DNA from: Aricia agestis
Lineage: Eukaryota > Arthropoda > Insecta > Lepidoptera > Lycaenidae
DNA length: 64,000 nt
Assembly: GCF_905147365.1 (NCBI RefSeq)
Contig: NC_056409.1
Span: 18,109,001 to 18,173,000, forward strand
Direction: 5' to 3'
Within the stretch, counting starts at the first letter, position 1. Each line of letters opens with the position of its first letter. The notes beneath the pieces are model-generated. The model did not search any database and was not told where the DNA came from. It saw nothing but the letters and a program-made list of their open reading frames with translations. Below are positions 11,901 to 23,900 of the stretch, in pieces. The translations under genes were made by a program, and so were the position numbers.

Positions 11901-14900
11901 ACAGTAACTTCACAACGCGGCGGCCGATGGGCAACTCAATTGTCGCAAATTGTTCGCCAACGTCGCCCGAACTTATAACATTGAACGTCTTAACGTATCG
12001 TCATTTAATTTAGTAGTTATAGGCTTGTTAATACTTACCTCTGTTAAATCTAGCCCCCCTCTCCCCTACACATTTTTCGTGTATGTGTATATATACTCCA
12101 GTGACATTCAACCAGGTTGACATGACAATTTTGTCAAACTTATTTTACAATTTTTTACATAGGTTTGTTTACTTACCTTTTATTTACAATATTTTTGTTG
12201 TTAAAATGCCTAAATGCCCTGTGAAATGGTGTAGAAGGCATACAGATACGACTTTTAATACAGGAATAACCTTTCATCTGTAAGTGAATTGTTTAAAATT
12301 ATGCTTAAATTTCTTTTATTTTTGTCGACCCAAAACAGATGGTTTATTTAAGTTGGATGCTAGGGTATTTGCATAAAATTAAGCTGGTCTCTTTGTGTTT
12401 GTCTTATTATATTTCCATGTTATTCTAAAAGTGCAATAATCAAAAAATATATTATGTTGATGTGAGATTTTGCTGGTGTTGGCGTTATATATTTATAAAA
12501 TGTTTAGGACTCCTGAAGTGTAAGTTTTTATGCAATATCCTAAAACTAACACTGTACACGTAAAATACGTAACAAATAAAGCCACTTTCATTGAGGAGAA
12601 ACCTCTGAAAAATGTAATTTCATCACAGTTTTACAGGTAAACATTTTATCTCCTCTCGGGCGTCACCCGCCATACAGAAAAGCTACCTATGATGCCTATC
12701 GGTGACATCCGCACGGAAACGGTTAATACGTGAGAGAAAAACTTTGTAACCCTTTTTACGAAAAATGGGGAAACGTAGGTGCATGAAATTTCGCACAGTT
12801 ATAGTTTATATGGTGAAGGAGTGCATCGAGCTAATATTATTTTAAAATTATGCTTTTATCGTATATATTTTTAACAAATAAAACGTTACACACACTACGA
12901 CACTACTACTAGGAAAAATGACAGATTTTTGAGTGACAAGCCTATACATACGAATTATACTCTTTAATTTATGGTTGAAGTCTGTTGACAACAAGTTGAC
13001 AAATTGAAAATGGATTATTGTTTTTTCTTATTTAATTTTAGATACTATTAGACAATGCTTAAACGGCCAGTCTGAGATCAGCTGAGTCCCAGAGACAAGA
13101 ATTGAAAAAACTATGATGAAGTCAATATTTTTTACAAAATATAGGTAGTAGTCCTAATGTCGTTGCAGGTAAGGTCGAATTTCGACCATTGGGCGATCTC
13201 TAGTTTCCTTTAATATTGTAAATGAACAAAAATAAAAAAATGATAACTGTTATTAACATATTAAGTATATTAATTAATTGTCAGTTATAAGTACAAAATT
13301 TACGTAAGTTTTTAATTTCAATTCTGTAATAATTTAGCACATAGATTTTTGTAATCTGAAAACGTCTTCTCTAGGTGCTCGGACAGTTTTAGATTCGCCC
13401 GAGTCGTACAAGGTTTGTTCATAATTGTTACATGTATATTATAATTATTATCGATGTCTTAAGGATCAGAGGAAAATGTTTGATTTTAAAATAATTATTA
13501 TGTGCTCTGATAGTAGATGTGCTTGGTGTATACTGCATAATACTATCCGCTTTTGACAATTATTGGTTTTATAACTATGACAATGACTATAACCGCGCAG
13601 GCTGTCGTCCGGCGCGCAATATTATGGTACGTTACCTGGGATACGACCTTGGCGAAAATCTGAATAGGAGCCAAATTTAAAACAGTTGAAGTATGGGAGT
13701 TACGTTTCCTTAGTTTTTATTGTACGCAGAAATAAATATATAAACAGTAATTATAAGCACCATTAACTACCTTAGCATAAGGCTGAGTTTCCACCAGAGA
13801 TGTGTTAAGAGGAATGTGTTTTTAAGATCTAATAAGATTGCTGCACTGAGCGAGGTCACTGCAACGTCAAGTCAATGAAGCGATTCTATTGCTTCTCAAA
13901 AGCACATTTCGTGCAACACATCTCTGGTGGAAACGCAGCCTAAGGAAAGAGAGTTTAGGTTATGACTTGTATTCATAGCGAATAACAGTAGATCCTCTAT
14001 TATTATCCGCACTAATTGTGGGACAAAGGAGTTCGATAAATCTGTATTTTCATATAATAGTCTAAATGTATTTGAAGCCAAGAAACGCAAATTACTACCA
14101 TAAACCTTGCTGAGCTATCTTAAGTGAGCGTTACCGTAAGGGATGATGGGAAGCGAAATTTGGGCTATGTGTTTGTCTAAGTAGTCGTTTAGTTGTTGAC
14201 GTGCGTATAACTCTCCACAGTTAATTAATCTGTCACTCACTGGCAGCTCATCGAACGGCGTACATCTCAGGAACTTGAGCAGCGCGAACAGATCGAGGTC
14301 CTTGTTGTGTAGCGGCGTGCCGGTGAGCGCCCAGCGGCGGCGCGCGCGCAGCCCGCACACCGCCAGCGACGTCGCCGCCTTGTGGTTACGCACCACGTGC
14401 GCCTCGTCCAGGATCACGCGACGCCATGCGACGCGCGTTAGCACGCCGTTCTGTAACGTCAACAAGCAATATTAAATCGACCGTGATTGCAGAGAAGTTC
14501 TAGCATCCTATAAATAAATAAATAAAAGATCGCAATTCGGATCATCTACATCTAATACTATATTTCTCGACGACAAGTCTTTTTTTTAAATCAGCAATCA
14601 GTGCCTTCTTTATAATCATAGCTTCCGCTTACCTTACAAGTACTTACAAGTACTAGCTTTTAAGTTTTAGTACTTACAAAAGAATATAATTCTCAGTGAC
14701 CATCTGTAAATTCGCGTGCTTTGAGACTGGTCAAAGCATTTTAATTTACAGCTCTGTAATAATAATGTTTGTAATTTATCTGTATAATAAAGCACACATA
14801 TTTTTTTAAACCTTTTCAGCCTCCCGCTGCAGGATATTATACGTGGTGATGACAACGTCGTACGGCGCTAGGCGGTGCGGCTGCGTGGCGCGCGCGGCGC

Positions 14901-17900
14901 CGTGGTGCGCGCACACGGACAGCGCGTGCGCCGCGCAGTGCGTCGACACCTCGGCCGCCCACTGCGTCACCAGGGAGGCGGGGCATACCACCAGCGTGCC
15001 TCCGCGCACCACTAAACAATATATTTTGACGAAATAACAATTTTGGACTCAAACTTATGTATGCAAGATAGACCAGTGAATATTTGGAACAAAGAAATGA
15101 CTGCAGAGTACTAATTGTGAACAAATAATACATGTCTTAAATAAAATAACTCACATTTTTTGTTAACCTGGTCGTCGTCATCATCATCTTGTATTTTCTC
15201 CTTGTCGCTCGCGATCAGTGATATCATAGTGAGTGTTTTGCCCAGACCCATGTCATCCGCTAGAACAAAACGTTCGTTAAATCATGTGGGCAACTTTAAC
15301 TTGAAATTAAATAAAAAGTACAGTCCTACAATAATCTTGTAGGCACGTGACCAAAATTTGAACTGGCGCCACCATCTCGTAGGCATAGAAGTGCAGCATA
15401 CTCCGGCCGCGTCTTGATCATCTCACTTCAGACACTCACCGAGCAGGCCGCCGGGCGGGCTCTGCGTCTCGCGCCAGCGCAGCCAGGCGAGCGCGTGCCG
15501 CTGGTGCTGCATGAGCTCGGAGCGCAGCGCCGCGGGCTGCACCGCCAGCGCGCCCTCCTCCGGCCGCGTCTTCAGCGACTCGTGCAGGTTGCGCAGCCGC
15601 GACAGGATGACCTCCCGCTCCGCCATGTGCGTCGACATCGCTACAAACAAAAGGAACGGCACGTTTACATCTTATCTACATGCACAGCTGAAGACAAGGC
15701 ACTGAGTTGCCTTTGCAAGATCTTGAAATTTTTAATTAATTAAATATAAGGTCTAAACACGTAAAATCTTACCCTGTTTTCCGAACATTCTCGGTTGCAC
15801 TGCATTGCTGGCTTTTTGGATTTCTTCCCAAGAGAGACCCTTGATGTCCTTCCCGAAGCCGTCATTCGCTATCACGTCCGGCGTGACAGTGTCTACAACA
15901 ACATTTTGTAATGAAAATATGCTATTCAACATTTTGTATGAGGTCCGTTTACTGAATGCGTTTTGAAATTAAATATTTTAATGTGACCTTTTTACGGTTA
16001 TAGATATTACTTTTTATTTTTATAACATAATTGGTTTCTATGAATTTCACGAACTGGCTGACCGATTCAATTAGACGGCTACGACATTATGGCAGACAGG
16101 CATGAATCGGCTCTACACTGGCGGTGTACACTCGCGGTACTCACCCGGCTCGACGATCATGTTGGCGACCTTGTCCCCCTGCGCCCGCACCTGCTCCTCC
16201 AGCTCTGTCAGCCGCTCGATCAGCTTGACCCCGCCGTCCGGCAGGGTGTCCACGTCCATGTTGCTCAACAGGTACTAAAGCAACAAGCAAAGTTAACGAC
16301 GGGGCAAGATCGTTGTAAAGCTAGCAAATTGTGCTGAACAGCATGGAATGGCTTCCAAGAGTAACAATAAAACAAAAATAAAATATAAAAAAATTCACAG
16401 CCGAACTTATAACCTCCTCCTTTTTTGGAAGTAAGTTAAAAAGTATCTATTACTGCAGTGCACTATGTCTATAGTCGCTTAACAGTAATCAGTAGCTGTA
16501 AGTTTTTCATGTATAAAATAAAATAAGATACATTCAAAACAATAATAATCAGATATAAAAGTAGCTAAGGTAGCTAAAATAAAGGAAATATACCCGTATA
16601 TTTTGCAAATCTTCTTTGAGTCCATTTAGTTTGTTGAGTTCATTCTCTCTCACATGTTTTTTAACATACACCACTTGGTTTGGATAGCTGGTGGGCACAA
16701 AGTATTGCTTGATTGTACTATCTTGCTTAACTGGCTCATCTTTTACCAATTTCTTTGGATTTGGAGACTTTTTGGGATTATTAGACTTCTTTATTTGTAT
16801 ATCCTGGCAAATTGTAACATAAGCATCAGCTGTTAAGTAATTTATTAAACGAAAACGGTTACGACTCAACAACAAATCATGAATTATTGCAATTTTCCAT
16901 ACAATATTAAAAGTCCATTTTACCAAAGTTTAGAAATTTATTTAAAAACTTACTGTTTTCGGCATTTTTACACTGTTATTTTAAAACCTCACTAATTAAA
17001 ATCTAACTTCTATATCATGGTCCTCTCATAAACTCGCAAATCGCTAAGTAACCGTTTTATATAATTTTAAAACTACCTTCACTCAATAATTGTCAAAAGA
17101 TTTTTTTTTATAATTACATCAATGCAAACTGTTTATTGTTATCAGCTTATAAAATTTGTAAAACGCGTGCGTTTGGAAATTCAATAATAATATTTGAGAA
17201 ATTTAATTTAAAAGAAAAATGATAATTAAATAAAATATTACAAACCTCTTCATCATCGCTGCTCAGTGCAATCACCTCGGGCTTTTGGTCAATGATTTTT
17301 ATATCATCATCTATTACTTCCTCACTTAAATTCCTAACATTGCTGACCTTACTTAACCTACTCTTCACTTTACTCTGAATATCGTAAGTATCTGAACGTG
17401 TTAAATCGTACACATCATTCTCCAGTTGTTTTTTATTGGAATTTGAGTTATTTTCTTTATTTGGCCCTTTAAGTTCTGGTGAGTCAAAGTGAGTAAGGTC
17501 ACACACATCCTCAGGTTTCTCTGATTCAGGTTCAGTATTTGTGACGTCTCGAAAGGGGCTGTTGAAGGGAGAGCAAGATATTCTCGAAGAATTGCTATCA
17601 TCCAACAGCCTTTCTGGTGATTTAAGAGATACCTCTGGTAGATCCGTTTCTGATGTACCATGGAGTGGACAACCTAACTACAATACAAATAATAAAATCA
17701 AGAAAAATTTTAATAGTTCTATGCATTAAAGACCTTTTCCAACTTTATTATTAAGAAAAATATACTGTAAATATTAAAGAGGGGCATGTCATTTTACTAT
17801 GGACAAGCTCTACAAGTTTAGGAGAGTACTCACTGCCTCTGACTGTATGAAATCACTATCTTTAGGTACCACACCCATGATGCTCAAACGGATTGCATTT

Positions 17901-20900
17901 GACATAGCCTTAGCATTTTCTTCATGTTCACCATCAGTTACGCTAATTTGTTTTTCAGTACTACGTCTGATATCCTTAATAACCTTCTCTGGTGATTTTA
18001 AAGTCACTTCAGGCAAACTCGTTTCTGATCCACCATGGGATGTACGTCCTGACTAGAATAAAATAATAATCATGGTAAAATACAATTTTTTAAAAAATAA
18101 CATTGATATTAAACTATATTATGAAAAATTTATTTGTACTCACTGCCTCTGATTGTATATAATCAGAATCGTCACTTTCGTTTTCTTTTGGTATAATACC
18201 CATGATGCTCATTCTGGTTGCTCTACACATGACCATCTCCTCCTCCTCATCATGTTCTTCATCAGTTACATCAATATGATTTTCATCACTTGATCTATTA
18301 ACGTTGTCTGTACACTCTGTAAACAATAATTGTTATGTATGTATAGTTGCATAGGATAGGAGGCGCACCTGCGAGCGCGCCCTGTCGGCCATTTATTAAA
18401 GCAGTGTGAAACTAGCTACGGTGTTTGTTGCACGCGTCCCTTTCCCTTGCAAATTGCAATATAAAACACGTGGCGACGAACCGGATCCTCGCGAAATGTC
18501 GGCTTCGTATGGATTTCTGTCGAATTTCGACCACCTGGCTCAGGACTGGTATAACTACAAGTGTAGATTGAACCAGTGGTTTATCGCAAATGATTTGAAT
18601 GAAGACAAGGACAAGGGCAAGGTCAAGCATCGGGCGATTTTGCTCAGTGCATTATCAGAGGAAACATATAGGTTAGCTAGCAACTTGGCCCTACCGAGAA
18701 AATTAGAAGAAGTGGAATTTGACAGTGTTGTAAAACTGTTGGACGAACATCTCACCCCGAAGAGGTGTGGTTTCGCAGAACGGTTCCATTTTTACGCAGC
18801 GGTACAGCGGCCGGGTGAAAGTCACTCAGCGTGGGCGGCCAGAGTCAAGGGGTTGGCGGCTCACTGCAGCTTCAAAAGTCTCGAGGAGGCCGTGCTGGAC
18901 AGATTTGTCATGGGTATGGTAGCTGGCCACGAGAAGGACAAGCTGTTTGCGCAAAATCTGGAGGGATTAACCTTGAACACGGCGGTTGAGTTGGCGGAGA
19001 GTGTGCGGTGCGCGCGCGAGGCCTCGGCGTCGGCGCGCGGCGGTGCGGGGGCGGCGGCCGGCGCGGGACCCGCGCCCGTGTTCAGCGTCTCCGATGGCGA
19101 AAAGTGCAGTGTGTGCGGTTATAGCAACCACAAAAGCGATAAGTGTCGGTTCAAGGCTTACAAGTGTAAAAAGTGCGGAAAAAAAGGCCATTTGCGTCGT
19201 ATGTGCTCGTCAAATAAAGTGAATTACGTTCAGGAGGCTTCTGTGGATGAAGGAGATGACGGTGAGTCGGTTCACAATATTCGTTGTGCTCAGGGTAAAC
19301 CTATGTCAGCGCGCATTTCCGTGAACGGTCTGTTTTTGGAGTTCGAAATTGATAGCGGCTCGGCCGTTAGTGTAATTTCAAAGAAAATGTATGACGCGAA
19401 TTTTAGCAATGTACCATTGTCAGTAACTAAAAGGCAGTTGCATGACTACACGGGGGGCAAAATAAGTTGTCTCGGGATAGTGCGCATGCCGGTGGAGTAC
19501 GAAGGCCGATCACGCAGCCTGGACGTGTTCGTGGCCGCGGGTGCCGCGCCGCCGTTGCTAGGCCGCGACTTCATATGTGCATTTGACCTTGAGCTAGGGC
19601 CCGCTGTTGTAAATTATCTTTATGAATCAAACGAGATATTTGATCGTCATTTGGTACAAAAATTTCCCAAGCTTTTTTCTGATAAATTAGGTTGTTTTAA
19701 TAAGTACAAAATAAACTTAAAATTAAAACCGGATTCGAAGCCGATTTATTTCAAACCCCGCCCGGTCGCTTTCGCATTAAAAGGTAAAATTGATAAGGAA
19801 ATTGATCGTCTGCTTACTTTAGGCGTGCTAAAACCTACCGAACACTCTGAGTTCGCATCTCCTGTAGTTCCGGTACTCAAAAAGGATGGCGGAGTGAGAC
19901 TGTGCGCTGATTACTCTGTCTCAATAAATAAACAGCTGATTGTTGAGCAATACCCGTTGCCTACGGTACATGAGCTGTTCGCCAAACTTCACGGAGGTGA
20001 ACAATTTGCTAAGCTCGACCTCTCAATGGCTTATAATCAGCTCGTTTTATCGGATGATGCACAGGACATAACTTGTATTAATACCCACCGCGGATTATTT
20101 AAATATACGCGGTTGGTGTTCGGATTGGCCAGCGCACCGTCTATATTTCAAAAAGCGATGGAATGCATCCTGGCGGGGATTGAAGGCACTGTCTGTTTTT
20201 TGGACGATATCTTGGTGAGTGGTAGCCCGTCCCAGCTTAGGTCAAGGTTAATAGCGGTGCTGGAAAGGTTAGAAGCGGCCGGCCTTACCTTGCAGTTGAA
20301 TAAGTGCGAATTTTTCAAAAATGAAATTCAATATCTTGGCCACATAATAGATAAGAATGGTATAAGGAAGTCACCTGAAAAAATAAAAGCTATCGTGGAA
20401 GCACCAAAACCATCTAACGTGTCAGAATTGCAGTCATTTTTAGGGCTGGTAAATTATTATCGTAGTTTTGTTCCAGACGCTTCTTCCATTTTAAGTCCAT
20501 TATATAACTTGCTTCATAAAAAAACCGAATGGGTTTGGTCTGTTGAACACGATCAGGCTTTTACGAATATTAAAAAAATTCTGACTTCTGAGCAAGTTCT
20601 CGCTCATTTCGACCCCAGGGCAAAGTTAGTGTTAACGGTAGACGCATCTCCAACGGGTTTGGGTGCCATTTTGTCACAGTTTTGTCATGGTAGTGTGGAG
20701 AGGCCTATAGCATTTGCGTCTCGAACTCTCACTTCAGCTGAAAAGAAATATTCTCAAATACAGAAGGAGGCTACTGCCATAATTTTTGGAGTAAGACGGT
20801 TTCACCAATATTTGTATGGCAGAGCTGAACCTTTTATTTTGAGAACCGATCATAAACCACTGCTGTCAATTTTTAGCCCAAGTCGTGGTATCCCAGAAGT

Positions 20901-23900
20901 GACCGCAAACCGTTTGCAGCGCTATGCCATGTTTTTAGCGGCGTATAATTACGTTATTGAGTACGTGCGCAGCGCTGATAACAACGCCGACTATTTTTCG
21001 CGTGCGCCGGTGGGGGCGACGCCGCCCGGCGCGACACGCGACGCAGAGGGGTCGGAGCCGAGCGACTACGAAGAGCGAGCAGCGTATGTCAACTTCGTAG
21101 TGGAAGGCAGCTTGCCCGTCACATTGCAGCGTCTGCGTGAGGAAACGGTTAAGGACCCGATATTAAGTAAAGTCACACATTTTTTAATGACCGCCTGGCC
21201 ACGAAAGGTTTCGGATGCTACGTTAAAACCGTATTTTCAATGCCGTTTGGATTTATCCGTCGAAAATGGTTGCCTAATGCGCGGACATAAGGTTGTAATT
21301 CCGTCAGTCTTACAAGATCAAGTATGTAATGATCTTCATAGCTCCCATTTCGGAATAGTAAAAATGAAAGCTGAAGCGCGTCAGCGGCTGTGGTTCCCAG
21401 GCATTGATAAGCGGCTGGAGCAACTGGCCGCCGAGTGCGCAGTATGCGCGCGGCTGCGGCCCTCTCCGCCGCGCGCGCCGCTTTCACCGTGGCCTTACCC
21501 GCCGCGCCCGTTTCATAGGATACATTTAGACTTTCTGGGGCCATTCGGTAATCAGATGTATTTAATTATTGTCGATGCTTATTCTAAATGGGTCGAATGT
21601 TACAATGTGAGTTCTTCTTATGGTTCCAGGACCGTTATCGAGAAACTCACAGATGTGATATCTAGATTTGGAATTCCCCATACCTTGGTCTCTGATAATG
21701 GTACATCGTTTACGTCATTAGAATTCGCGAATTTTTGTAAATTGAATGGTAGATATTACTCACATTTTTTCACCCGTTTATCATCCTTCTAGTAACGGCC
21801 AAGCCGAGGGATTTGTTAAAATTATTAAAAAAGGATTAAAAAGTATTATTCTTAGCAGTTCAGTTAGTAAAGTTTCCCAGGAAAAAATCGCTAAATTTTT
21901 ATTTGATTATCGAAACTCCAAAAATCACCATCTGAGTTGGAATTTTTAGGTTGTAGCTTCTTTAACCCGTCGATCTTGGAAAAACGAGACACAATAGAAT
22001 TTCTATTGTGTCTCGGTCTCCGGCGACCGTATGGGGCTTGCTTGATGAATTAAACCAAGTGTTAGCCAATAGATTTAAATACACTACTAGATGACGCCCG
22101 TTGCGCGTATCGCGCGGAAGCCGTACATTTTTCCAGGATAAAAAAATATCCTATGTTTTTTTTCTACTCAAAATATCTCCTGGATGCCAAATTTCAGCAA
22201 CATCGGTTTAGACGTTTTGAGCGTGAAAAGGTAACAGACAGACAGACACACTTCCATGTTTCTAATATTAATATGGATTGAGGCGATTCTGACAGGTTCA
22301 AACACTCTTATCACTTAGGCTGTTTACACATACGCCGCAGCGGTATCGGCACCGCCACCGCGGTGCCGATTATTTATTTGCCCTTACACACGGCGATACC
22401 GTGCCGCTGCCGCTGCGGCGCTGTGTGTAAGGGCCCATAGAAATACAATGATGAGTATTGCAGCGGCATCGCCGCGGTGGCGGTGCCGCTGCCGCTGCGG
22501 CGTGTGTGTAAACAACCTTAGGAGCCCATGTCAAGACACCTGCATCAATTTTACTACTGGTCTTACCATCATCTGTGACTTCATGCTTTTCTGTAACTTC
22601 AGGGTTTTCAACTTTGTCTTTTGTAACATTTCCTATTTTATCTTTTTCTTGTTTTTTATTTTTGTCTACATGACTATCATTATCACCATCATTTGTATTG
22701 TCTGATTGAATGTAACTTATTTCTTCATCCGTTGACTGGCTGAGATCACTTTCAATGCTCATATTTTTAATGTCCTTTAACATATTAGTTCCAGAGTCGA
22801 TTTTAATGGGTGTATCTTGCAAACACTTAAGCTTTCTATTTTTATTATGTTCAATTAAAATTGAATTGTCTGTGTCTGATTCAATAAGCATTATGCGTTT
22901 TTTATTTTTTCGCCCTATGAAAGATTCTTCTGTAGACCTCCGAGGTTTTGTCATAGGTCGCCTTCGTGGTACCATCTCCGGAGAAACTGGACCTGTTTTT
23001 TTGATATGATGTAATCATTATGGTGTCCGTACAATAAAAATTAAGGATTTTAGACCATACAAAACCTGCTTACCTTCCTCTTCTGATGAACTGGTAACAA
23101 TCTTCTCTGTAGTGAAGTTACCATGTCGCCTCATACTATGTCTCTTTTCATTATCTAAGATAGGAAAATAGTGCAAACAAAAGTTATATTTTAGACCAGG
23201 GATGGGGAAACTTTTTCCTTCGCGTGCCAATATAATCCTAACAAAATATATGGCGGGCCAAGTTGTTGCATTTTTGACTATGTTAATAAGTACTGAAATA
23301 AAAATATTTTCTGAAACACTAATTTATTGTGCAAATATTACAAAATAACTGTTGGAATAAAAAAGAAATTAGAAATTGTAATTAAATTAAACTTTTATTT
23401 ACTAACAACTAACAATACGAAATATTCTCTTGGTTTTTGTTTGATGGTCGCGGGCCGGATTTCAAACCTTCGCAGGCCGGAGATGGCCCGCATGCCGTAG
23501 TTTCCCCATCCCTGTTTTAGACACTAGATTTCTAGACAGTTAAATTATTTAAATAAGTATACAATTAATTAAGTTTTTTTGGACATACCATCATCACTGC
23601 CAGACAAAACCAATGGTTTATTCACGTTGCTCCTTTGACATTTTGATTTGGGTAATTCCTTCTGTTCTTCAGCCGAGTCTTCTGTAATAAGAATAGAAAA
23701 GAAAACATTGCGTTATTCGTCGTTTATTGAGAGCAGGTTATGTCATGATTATTTTTTTTAGACTGAAATTTCTGTTGATAATATAGTTGTTAAAATTACC
23801 TCCAGATATATCATCATCAGATTCTGGTATGTAAGCTGTATTATTTTTCTTAGCAGGAGTTTTCTTAGGAGCAAACGATTCGTCCAAATAGCTATCATCG

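Noticed and set aside
21218..21544. 108-residue minus-strand frame in the retrotransposon
   Set aside because: It is the antisense shadow of the integrase region of the gag-pol frame.
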